A DNA stretch of 46,711 nucleotides from an uncultured Hyphomicrobiales bacterium (GTDB taxonomy: Bacteria > Pseudomonadota > Alphaproteobacteria > Rhizobiales > Beijerinckiaceae): NCBI GenBank assembly GCA_903884435.1, contig CAISEY010000021.1, positions 1 to 46,711 of the forward strand, in the 5' to 3' direction. The notes below the pieces were generated by a model. The model made no database searches and was not told the origin of the DNA. It was given only the letters and a program-made list of their open reading frames with translations. Shown in pieces: positions 34,684-42,489 of this stretch (positions are counted from its first letter, which is position 1; every line of letters begins with the position of its first letter). The position numbers were made by a program, and so were the translations under genes.

Positions 34684-37103
34684 ACACTGGAACGGCAATG
34701 CCGGAGACCACGAAAATGAACGCCCCGCGATCCAACCTGACGAGTCGCCTGATCGACGCGGTGACGAGCTTCATCGTCTCCGCCTTGTCGTTTTCGTTGC
34801 TGATTTACGTCGGTTACGGCGAGTCGCGCCGGACCTACGAACAGTTCCAGATCGAGAAGCTCGTCGGGCAGGCCGAACTGGTCCAGGACACGATGGAGGC
34901 CTTCCTCAGGAACGGCTATCCCATCCGTCAGTTCGCCGGCTTCGCGACCCTGGCGGAGCCGATCCTCAGTTCCGACAGTTCGGTCGCGCGCCTTGGCGTC
35001 CTCGACCTCGCGGGACAATCGGTTTTCCAGGCCGGCGAGGGCAGCCTGAAACTCCTGACGCACGTGCGGGATCGTTCCTCCGAGCGCTTTGAGATTCGCG
35101 ACGGCTCCGACCGGGTCCAGGTGGTTCTGCCCCTGAAAAACCGCTTCGAAAAGGTCGGCAACATCGCGGTCACGATGCTCTACGAGAAGCTCGACGCGCG
35201 GGTTCTGGAAGCCTTCCAGCCCGTGGCGATCACCGCTCTCGTCATCACCATCGGCTTTTCGCTCTTCACGCTGCTCTTTGGCCATCGGCTCAAGGCGAGC
35301 AACAGCCGCTGGCTTGGCGTCGCGTTCGGCGGCCTGTTTCTCGTCGTGGCCTCGGCGGTCATCGGCACCCTGATTTCGCTCTATTCCGAGGGAGCCCAGT
35401 CGAAGGCGCGCGCAGTCGCCTCGGCGCTTGGAGGCCGTCTCGACGACGCGGTGATCTTCAGGCTCAATCTCGAGGAGATGGAGGGGATCAACGAGATTCT
35501 CGCCGATTACAAGCGCCTCAATCCCGACGTGAGCGCCGCCGCGATCGTCGTCGAAAACAAGGTCATCTATCACACGGACCGCAAGCTCGCGGGCCACCCG
35601 ATGGCGCAGGACGGCGGCGTCTACAACATCAACGTGTCCCTGAGCGGCGACGCCGCGGTTGGCTCGTCCTATCTCGCGGTCCAGATTCCCAAGAGCGTCA
35701 TCTACTGGCAGGTCGGCCGGAGCGTGAAGAACTTCGCGGCCCTGTTCCTCGCGTCCGCCTTCTTCGCCGTGCTGTTCCTCGAACTTGGCCGCGCCTTGCA
35801 AAGGTTGCACGAGACGCGCCTCAATGGCGGCTCGGGGCAGCCCACCGGCGCGGAAATCAGCCTCGTCAAGCCGGCGTTCTTCCTCGCCGTGTTCCTCGAG
35901 AACCTGACCTACGCGTTCCTGCCGCAGTTCATGCGCGAGGTCGTGGCGTCCTACGGAATTTCGCAGGCCTACACGTCCGCGCCCTTCATGGCCTATTATC
36001 TGTGCTTCGCGCTCGCGCTTTTGCCGGCGGGGCGGATGGAAGGCCGCGTCGGTTCGCGCGTTTTGATCGTCGGCGGGTTGCTCCTGTCGGCCGCGACCTA
36101 CGTGCTGATGTACGCCACGCAGAGCTTCCCGGCGATCATGGTGGCCCGCGCGCTGGCGGGCGCCGGACAGGGCGCTCTCTTCATCGGCGTCCAGTCGTAC
36201 ACGCTGTCGAACAGCTCGTCCGACCGCCGCACCGAGGCCGCGAGCATCATCGTGTTCGGCTATCAGGCGGGCATGCTCTCGGGCATGGCGATCGGTTCGT
36301 TGCTGATCACGCACATTGGCATGACCGGCGTTTTCGCGCTTGGCGCGGTGGTCGGGCTCACCGCGGCCCTCTACACGCTCGTCGCCGTGCCGGCGCACAA
36401 TCCGCGCCAGGCCGTCGAGGCGGTCTCGCGCAGCCGCGGCGTTCTGCGCGACTTCCTCGACATGCTCGCGGATCGCCAGTTCATCCGCACCATGATGCTC
36501 ATCGGAGTTCCCGCGAAGGCGGTGATGACCGGCGTCGTTCTCTTCGCCCTGCCCCTGTTGCTCTCGAAACAGGGCTTCGTGCAGGAGGATCTCGGGCAAA
36601 TCATCATGCTTTACGCGGTCAGCGTCGTGCTCGTCAGCAACTTCGCGGCGAAATACGTCGATCGCGCCGGCGGCATCGAGGGCCTGCTGTTCTGGGGCGC
36701 GCTCTTCAGCGCCACGGGCATGTTGCTGATCGGCGGCAGCGTCTGGTCCCCGGCCCTCGACTGGCGCGTCTCGCCGACCGTCGCCACCGGGGTGCTGATC
36801 ATTGGCGTGTGCATCGTCGGCTTCGCCCATGGTCTCGTCAACGCCCCGGTGATCACGCATGTCGCCGACGCGCCCATCGCGTCGCGGCTGGGCGCCACAT
36901 CCGTGGCGGCGACCTACCGCTTCGTGGAACGCATCGGCCACGTCATGGGTCCGATGGTCATGAGCCTGCTTTTCTCCACGTTCGGCCAGAACTGGAGCAT
37001 GCTCCGCTGGGTGGCGGGCGGCGTTTGCCTCTGCGGCTTCATCTTCATCGCCACGTCGCGGACGATCGACGTGTCCGGCTACAATGTCGAGGTGTCGAAA
37101 TGA
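34680..37103 (+). CDS. MFS transporter fused to N-terminal tandem extracytoplasmic sensor-like domains
   Basis: This 807-residue protein is about twice the size of an ordinary MFS carrier. Residues 24-46 form a membrane helix, 47-178 an extracytoplasmic domain, 179-201 and 211-235 two helices, 236-350 a second extracytoplasmic domain (AAAIVVENKVIYHTDRKLAG, Cache-like), and 351-371 a helix. Residues 393-800 are a 12-helix MFS domain (FLPQFMREVVASYGIS, ALAGAGQGALFIGVQSY, ARALAG). No HAMP or enzymatic output domain is present. The architecture suggests a transporter gated by, or reporting on, an external ligand. ATG 34680 overlaps the ligase stop, and its own stop overlaps the next start (ATGA), so translation is coupled on both sides. 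I do not recognise a characterised homologue; export of a ligase product or import of a peptide-like compound are guesses. Confidence 0.8.
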   Translation: MNTGTAMPETTKMNAPRSNLTSRLIDAVTSFIVSALSFSLLIYVGYGESRRTYEQFQIEKLVGQAELVQDTMEAFLRNGYPIRQFAGFATLAEPILSSDSSVARLGVLDLAGQSVFQAGEGSLKLLTHVRDRSSERFEIRDGSDRVQVVLPLKNRFEKVGNIAVTMLYEKLDARVLEAFQPVAITALVITIGFSLFTLLFGHRLKASNSRWLGVAFGGLFLVVASAVIGTLISLYSEGAQSKARAVASALGGRLDDAVIFRLNLEEMEGINEILADYKRLNPDVSAAAIVVENKVIYHTDRKLAGHPMAQDGGVYNINVSLSGDAAVGSSYLAVQIPKSVIYWQVGRSVKNFAALFLASAFFAVLFLELGRALQRLHETRLNGGSGQPTGAEISLVKPAFFLAVFLENLTYAFLPQFMREVVASYGISQAYTSAPFMAYYLCFALALLPAGRMEGRVGSRVLIVGGLLLSAATYVLMYATQSFPAIMVARALAGAGQGALFIGVQSYTLSNSSSDRRTEAASIIVFGYQAGMLSGMAIGSLLITHIGMTGVFALGAVVGLTAALYTLVAVPAHNPRQAVEAVSRSRGVLRDFLDMLADRQFIRTMMLIGVPAKAVMTGVVLFALPLLLSKQGFVQEDLGQIIMLYAVSVVLVSNFAAKYVDRAGGIEGLLFWGALFSATGMLLIGGSVWSPALDWRVSPTVATGVLIIGVCIVGFAHGLVNAPVITHVADAPIASRLGATSVAATYRFVERIGHVMGPMVMSLLFSTFGQNWSMLRWVAGGVCLCGFIFIATSRTIDVSGYNVEVSK

Positions 37104-38317
37104 GCATGCTGTTTACCCGCCGGTCCGCCGCCGGACTGATTGGCGGCGCCTTGTTCGCGCCGCCGCCGGCCTCGGCTCAATCGAGGGCGAGCTTCGCCGA
37201 CTGGTTCAAGTACGGCAAGGACGTGGAGCGCTTCTGGAGCGTCTCGGAGGTCGAGGGAGACGCGAATCGCGTCCTGATCCGCCCGCTTGGCATGGAGCTG
37301 AGTTCGGGCAAGCGGATGATGGTGCTCTATCCTCGCGCCTCCTCGGCCTACGACTCCGCGATCACCAAGATGCTCGACGTGTTCGACGACAAGAACATGG
37401 CCGTCTGGATCGACGTGGTGAATTATGCCGGCTCCGCCGATCGCGCCCGCGAGGCCATCAGGGAGGCGGAACGCAATGGCGTCGATCTGCTCGTCGCCAT
37501 GGGTTCGGAATCGACCGCGTTGCTCTGGCAGGACTACAAGGGCGGCAGGATTCCTGTCGTCACGGTGTGCGCGAAGGATCCGGTGACTCTCGCGCAAATG
37601 CAGTCCTACGACGTTGGCTCCGGCACCAATTTCGCCTTCACGTCGCTGAACATGCCGATCGACGCCCAGATGGGCTACGTCCATCAACTGCGGCCCAATC
37701 TCAAGCATCTCGCGGTTCTCGTCGACGAAACGAACGTCAGCGCCGTCGAAACCCAGGCCAAGCCCGTGGCCGAATATGGCTCGGCGCGCGGGATCAGGGT
37801 TCTGCAACTGGGCGTCAAGGATCCCAGGAACGCCAGGGAAGAATTGCGCGAACACGTTCGCCGCGCCGTCGCGTTCATGCAGCGCAACGACAAGGAACTG
37901 CAAAACAGTGTTTTCTGGATTACCGGAAGCACGTCCGTCTTCAACGAAATCAAGACCATCAACGCGGAAGCCGGCAACGCGCCCGTGCTGAGCGTGGTCC
38001 CGGAAGTCGTGCGAGAGGGAGACGACAGCGCGACCCTGTCGATCGGGATCAGTTTCGACAGCAACGCGCATCTCGCGGCGATTTACGCCGCCGACATCAT
38101 CGACCGGAAGGTCGAGGCGGGCAATCTCAAGGTCGGCCTCGTTTCGCCGCCCGACATCGCCATCAACTTCCGCCGCGCCCGCGCGATCGGCTTCAGGGTG
38201 CCCTTCAACTTCTTCGAGAGCGCGACGAACATCTACGACTACGAAGGCAAGCCGGCGCGCATCAACGGCGTCATGCTGGCCGAACGCAGGAATGGCGGCG
38301 CGGCCGCGGTTCGATAG
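37100..38317 (+). CDS. Orphan ABC_sub_bind-type periplasmic binding protein
   Basis: This 405-residue protein begins MSMLFTRRSAAGLIGGALF, a twin-arginine-like signal peptide ending near ASAQS. The rest has the two-lobed type I fold of the ABC_sub_bind (TrpX/YtfQ-like) family: RMMVLYPRASSAYDSAITKMLDVF, GVDLLVAMGSESTALLWQDY, IPVVTVCAKDPVTLAQ, HLAVLVDETNVSAVETQAK, LSIGISFDSNAHLAAIYAADII. No ABC permease or ATPase is in this operon. Its partners are instead the sensor-MFS protein upstream and the GGDEF-EAL protein downstream, so it may present a ligand to the MFS sensor domains (inference). Its start overlaps the MFS stop by four bases. Confidence 0.85.
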   Translation: MSMLFTRRSAAGLIGGALFAPPPASAQSRASFADWFKYGKDVERFWSVSEVEGDANRVLIRPLGMELSSGKRMMVLYPRASSAYDSAITKMLDVFDDKNMAVWIDVVNYAGSADRAREAIREAERNGVDLLVAMGSESTALLWQDYKGGRIPVVTVCAKDPVTLAQMQSYDVGSGTNFAFTSLNMPIDAQMGYVHQLRPNLKHLAVLVDETNVSAVETQAKPVAEYGSARGIRVLQLGVKDPRNAREELREHVRRAVAFMQRNDKELQNSVFWITGSTSVFNEIKTINAEAGNAPVLSVVPEVVREGDDSATLSIGISFDSNAHLAAIYAADIIDRKVEAGNLKVGLVSPPDIAINFRRARAIGFRVPFNFFESATNIYDYEGKPARINGVMLAERRNGGAAAVR

Positions 38318-38344
38318 CGGAACGCAGGGGACGCGGGGGCCAGC

Positions 38345-40996
38345 ATGTCGCGGAGCACGTTTTCGGCTGTCGGGGATGACGGGTCGAACCCGCTCGCGTC
38401 CCCGGGGCGGCCGCTGGTCGAGCATGTCCTCGGCTTGCAGCGCGAGTTGCTCGCGGCCAGCGTCGATGGAGGAACCGTCGCGCGACTGCTGGAGCGCGTG
38501 GCGCGCTTCGTCGAAAAGTCTTTTCCGGGCGTTCTGTGCCGCGTTATCGCGCGCGCTGGCGGCGCGGTCGACAGGCGCGACCCCGAGGGCTGGAGCGAGT
38601 CCGCCGGAGGCGAACCGCTCGATGTCCCCGGGGATCCTCTCGAAGTTTGCGCCACTGGCGGTCAAAGCGTCTCGATTCCGGATTTCCGCTCCGGCGGCGC
38701 CTGGCCCCGCCACGCGGCGCTGGCGCTGCTGCGCCGGCTGAGATCGTGCCATGTCGAGCCATTGCCGGGACGCGACGGCGAATCCGGCGCCATCGCGGTT
38801 TATTCGGGTTCTCCCGCCGGTCCCGGCGAAAGGCACGTCGAATTCGTCTCCGCCGTCGCGGGTCACGTCGCGCTCGCGCTCTCGGCTTGCCGGAAAAGCG
38901 AAAAGGACGCCGCCGACGCGTCGCGCTTTCACTCGTTGTCCCGTTCGATTCCGGGCGTCGTCTATCAACGTCTCGTCACTCCCGGCGGCGACATCCGCTA
39001 CACCTACGTCAGCGAGAGCGCGTCCGAACTGTTCGGCGTCGCCGCTGAACGCATCGTCGGCGATCCCGAGGCCCTGTTCCAGCACTATGACCAGGACTAT
39101 CGCGACAGCTTCCGCGGGAAGCTGATCGAGGCTTCCCGCGCCATGGCTCCCTGGGACGTCGAGGCCAGGATCGTGCGGCCAGACGGCGAAATACGCCACA
39201 CGCACGCGGTGGCGCGGCCCGCCAGGCTCGCCGACGGATCGGTTCTCTGGACTGGCGTCATCCTCAACGCCGAGCGCATCAAGCAGGCCGAACGCGCCGC
39301 CGCGGAAGCGGAGGCGAGGACGCGCGAGGCCATCGTCGACAGCATGTCCCAGGGCATGGTCCTGTTCGATCGCGACGACCGTCTCGTCATCGCCAACCGC
39401 TATTTTCGCGAACTGTACCCAACGCTTCGCGAGGAAGTCGCGCCAGGAACGCTCTATCGCGATTTCATCCTCGCGGAACAGCGGGCGCTCAAGTTTGGCG
39501 GACGCGAGACCGATCACGAGGAACTCGCCAGACGCCTCGGTCAGCGCGACGAGGGTGGCTACGTCGCCGAGCGCCGCGTTGGCGACGAGCGCTGGATCAT
39601 GGTGTCGGAAAACCGCACCGCCGATGGCGGCACGGTCATCCTGCACACGGACGTGTCGGAACTGAAGACGCGCGAGCGGCGTATTCACCACCTCGCCTAT
39701 CACGACGTGCTGACGGGATTGCCGAACCGAGCGTCCTTTCTGCAAAGGCTGAACGACGAGTTGACGCGCTGCCGCAAGGCGCGCGAGAGCCTCGCTGTGC
39801 TGTGCATCGATCTCGACGGGTTCAAGCACGTCAACGACACGCTGGGTCATCCGTTCGGCGACGAACTGCTGGTCGAGATCGCCAGACGCATCAAGGACAA
39901 CATCCGCGAGGTCGATGTTTCCGCGCGTCTTGGCGGCGACGAATTCGCCATCGTCGTCAGCGACAACGTGAGCGTCGAGACGGTGACGGGCATCGCCTGG
40001 CGTCTGCTGCACGCGCTCGCCGAACCCGTGATGATCCGCGACCAGCAGGTCGTGACGACGGCGAGCATCGGCGTCGCCTTCGCGCTGCCCGGCGAGGAAA
40101 CGGATCCCGATTTCCTGATGAAATGCGCGGATCTCGCGCTGTACCGGTCGAAGTCCGACGGGCGCGACACCTTCCGGTTCTTCGAGACGGAAATGGACGC
40201 CATCGCGCAGAGGCGTCGCCGGCTCGAGAACGACCTGCGCCTCGCGCTGGAGCGCGATGAACTGGAACTTTATTTCCAGCCGCTCGTGGACGTCTACACG
40301 GAGGAGGTCATGGGCGCCGAGGCGCTCGTGCGCTGGCGGCATCCCGAACGCGGACTCATTTCGCCGCTCGATTTCATCGCGCTCGCCGAGGAGACCGGCA
40401 TCATCGTCAGGATTGGCGCGTGGGTTCTGCGCCGCGCCTGCATCGAGGCCTCGCAATGGCCGAGTTCGGTGCGCGTCGCCGTCAACCTGTCGCCGGCGCA
40501 GTTCCGCGACCGCGATCTCGTGCCGGGCATCCAGCGCGTCCTGGAGGAAGTGGGCCTGCCTCCCAACCGCCTCGAACTGGAGATCACGGAATCCCTGTTG
40601 CTGCGCGACACCGCCGCGAACCTGCAAACGCTCAACGAAATCAAGGCGCTCGGCGTGCGCATCTCGATGGACGACTTTGGCACGGGCTATTCCTCGCTGG
40701 GCAATCTCCGCAGCTTTCCCTTCGACAAGATCAAGATCGACCGCTCCTTCGTCAACGACCTCGAGACCTCGGCGGATTCCGCCGCGATCGTCCGCGCCGT
40801 GCTCAGCCTTGGCCGCGGCATGGGCATGACGACGACGGCGGAGGGCGTCGAAAACCTCGACCAGCTCGCCTATCTGCGGGCCGAGGGCTGCTCGGAAGTG
40901 CAGGGCTTCTATTTCAGCGAGCCGCGGCCCGCCGCGGAAATCGCGAAAATGCTTCGCGAGGGCTTCCCGAAAACGCCGGCCAACGGCCGAAAATAG
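38345..40996 (+). CDS. GAF-PAS-PAS-GGDEF-EAL cyclic-di-GMP protein
   Basis: The 883-residue cytosolic protein has a GAF-like domain (about 45-180), PAS (195-310), PAS (325-440), GGDEF (450-610) and EAL (630-870). The cyclase site G530-GDEF534 and the inhibitory RxxD (R521-EVD524) are intact. EAL residues are complete: E659-A-L in GAEALVRWRHP, NLSPAQF, E in ITESLLL, DDFGTGYSS, KIDRSFV and TTAEGVEN. It could therefore both make and degrade c-di-GMP. No membrane helix is seen, so input must come from a cytosolic ligand or partner. It lies 27 bases after the binding-protein gene, with a GGGGG-rich ribosome site, and ends the operon; a terminator follows. Confidence 0.93.
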   Translation: MSRSTFSAVGDDGSNPLASPGRPLVEHVLGLQRELLAASVDGGTVARLLERVARFVEKSFPGVLCRVIARAGGAVDRRDPEGWSESAGGEPLDVPGDPLEVCATGGQSVSIPDFRSGGAWPRHAALALLRRLRSCHVEPLPGRDGESGAIAVYSGSPAGPGERHVEFVSAVAGHVALALSACRKSEKDAADASRFHSLSRSIPGVVYQRLVTPGGDIRYTYVSESASELFGVAAERIVGDPEALFQHYDQDYRDSFRGKLIEASRAMAPWDVEARIVRPDGEIRHTHAVARPARLADGSVLWTGVILNAERIKQAERAAAEAEARTREAIVDSMSQGMVLFDRDDRLVIANRYFRELYPTLREEVAPGTLYRDFILAEQRALKFGGRETDHEELARRLGQRDEGGYVAERRVGDERWIMVSENRTADGGTVILHTDVSELKTRERRIHHLAYHDVLTGLPNRASFLQRLNDELTRCRKARESLAVLCIDLDGFKHVNDTLGHPFGDELLVEIARRIKDNIREVDVSARLGGDEFAIVVSDNVSVETVTGIAWRLLHALAEPVMIRDQQVVTTASIGVAFALPGEETDPDFLMKCADLALYRSKSDGRDTFRFFETEMDAIAQRRRRLENDLRLALERDELELYFQPLVDVYTEEVMGAEALVRWRHPERGLISPLDFIALAEETGIIVRIGAWVLRRACIEASQWPSSVRVAVNLSPAQFRDRDLVPGIQRVLEEVGLPPNRLELEITESLLLRDTAANLQTLNEIKALGVRISMDDFGTGYSSLGNLRSFPFDKIKIDRSFVNDLETSADSAAIVRAVLSLGRGMGMTTTAEGVENLDQLAYLRAEGCSEVQGFYFSEPRPAAEIAKMLREGFPKTPANGRK

Positions 40997-41023
40997 CGGC
41001 CCTCCCGCGCGAAATCGACGAAG

Positions 41024-41049
41024 CGGCGCCTCCGGGCGCCGTTTGCGTT
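41024..41049 (+). terminator. Probable terminator after the GGDEF-EAL gene
   Basis: CGGCGCC (41024-41030) pairs with GGCGCCG (41035-41041) across a TCCG tetraloop, followed by TTTGCGTTT. The stem is short but perfect and GC-only, and the T-run is interrupted. It sits 28 bases after the stop and separates the operon from the ABC importer. Confidence 0.6.
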
Positions 41050-41144
41050 TCGGGCGGGCGCCGCGTGTCGCGGAATTGTCGCGGGCGTGCTTGATATGTC
41101 CGCCTCCCTGGTTGAAAATCACGTCACGGATTCTGGAGGATCGC

Positions 41145-42464
41145 ATGCGCCGTCTCGCCGCCGCCCTTTGTATCGGCCTCGCCACGCTCGCCGCCGCCCG
41201 CGCGCAGGCGCCCGCCGGAAAGGTCACGGTCGTCACTTCTTTCGCGAAGGACGTGACCGACCCCTACAAGAAGGCCTTCGAGAAGGCTTTCCCCGGCGTC
41301 AGCCTCGAGGTGCAGAACCGCAACACCAACTCCGCGGTCAAGTTCATCGAGGAAACGAAGAGCGCCAACGCGACGGATTTGATGTGGGCCTCCGCCCCCG
41401 ACGCGTTCGAGGTGCTCAAGGGCAAGAACCTCCTGATGAAGTACCAGGTCAAGGCCGCGGGCATTCCCGACAGGGTCGGCACCTATCCCGTCAACGATCC
41501 CTCCGGAACCTATTTCGGCTTCGCCGCCTCCGGCTATGGCATCATGTGGAACGAGCGTTACGCGAAGGCCAACAAGCTGCCCGACCCGAAGGAGTGGGAG
41601 GACCTCGCGAAGCCCGTCTATTTCGATCACGTCGCCATCGCCGCGCCCTCGCGCTCGGGCACGACGCATCTCACCATCGAGACGATTCTCCAGGGCGAGG
41701 GCTGGGACAGGGGCTGGCGCTCCATCAAGGAAATCGCCGGCAATTTCCGCCAGGTGACGGACCGCTCCTTCGACGTGCCCGAACAGGTGAACTCCGGTCA
41801 GGTGGGCGTCGGCGTCGTCATCGATTTTTTCGCCTTCTCGGCACAGGCCGCCGGCTTCCCGGTGAAATTCGTTTATCCCTCGGTGACGACGGTCGTGCCG
41901 GCCAACATCGGCATTGTCGCCAATCCGCCGAACCGCGCCGTGGCCGAGGCCTTCGTCGAATTCCTCCTCTCGCCCGCGGGGCAGGAGGTGCTGCTCGATC
42001 CGACGATTCGGCGTCTGCCCGTCAATCCCGCCATCTACGCGAAGGCGCCGGCGGACTATCCGAACCCCTTCAAGGACGCGCGCTTCACGAAGATGATTTC
42101 CTTCAGTTCGGAAACCTCGGAAAAACGCACGGACGCGGTGGACACCCTGTTCGACCAGTTGATCACCTTTCAGCTCGCCGGGCTGAAGGACGCGACGAAG
42201 GCCATTCACGCCGCCGCCGCCGCGCTGGAGAAGAAGGACAACGCCCGGGCGCGCGCCCTGCTCGCCGAGGCCCGCGACGCGATCGCCGCCATGCCGGTCA
42301 CCGACGCGCAGGCGTCGAGCCCCGAAATCCGCGGTGCCTTCACCGGCGCGAAGGAAAAGACCGCGCGCCAGGCCGAGGTCGAGCAGAAATGGGCGAGCTT
42401 CGCGAAGGAACAATACGCGACGGCGAAATCGAAGGCCGAGGAAGCGCTGAAGCTGGCGCGATGA
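41145..42464 (+). CDS. Periplasmic binding protein of an AfuA/PgtC/FbpA-type importer
   Basis: The 439-residue protein has a signal peptide (MRRLAAALCIGLATLAAARA) and a type II binding-protein fold: VTVVTSFAKDVTDPYKKAFEK, DLMWASAPDAFEVLK, GYGIMWNERYAK. Where ferric-binding FbpA/FutA carry a tandem Tyr pair, this protein has IDFFAFSAQAAG (F228-F229) followed by VKFVYPSVTTVVPANIGIV. That pattern fits PgtC/AfuA-like proteins for phosphorylated compounds better than Fe3+ binders. Residues about 325-439 are an Ala/Lys/Glu-rich, probably helical C-terminal extension absent from the usual 330-350-residue members. GGAGG lies 6 bases upstream of ATG 41145. The ligand is unproven. Confidence 0.85.
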   Translation: MRRLAAALCIGLATLAAARAQAPAGKVTVVTSFAKDVTDPYKKAFEKAFPGVSLEVQNRNTNSAVKFIEETKSANATDLMWASAPDAFEVLKGKNLLMKYQVKAAGIPDRVGTYPVNDPSGTYFGFAASGYGIMWNERYAKANKLPDPKEWEDLAKPVYFDHVAIAAPSRSGTTHLTIETILQGEGWDRGWRSIKEIAGNFRQVTDRSFDVPEQVNSGQVGVGVVIDFFAFSAQAAGFPVKFVYPSVTTVVPANIGIVANPPNRAVAEAFVEFLLSPAGQEVLLDPTIRRLPVNPAIYAKAPADYPNPFKDARFTKMISFSSETSEKRTDAVDTLFDQLITFQLAGLKDATKAIHAAAAALEKKDNARARALLAEARDAIAAMPVTDAQASSPEIRGAFTGAKEKTARQAEVEQKWASFAKEQYATAKSKAEEALKLAR

Positions 42465-42489
42465 AGCCGCCCCGCGTCCCGGACCGGCG

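Noticed and set aside
37079-41236. Very long open frames antisense to real genes, such as minus-strand frames over addA, divL and 37079-41236 (about 1385 codons)
   Set aside because: They have Arg/Ala/Asp-rich low-complexity translations without recognisable domains and mirror the codon bias of GC-rich genes on the other strand. The plus-strand products have clear motifs.
41145-42464. Calling the binding protein a ferric-iron carrier
   Set aside because: The tandem Tyr iron ligands are not visible; Phe-Phe occupies the place.
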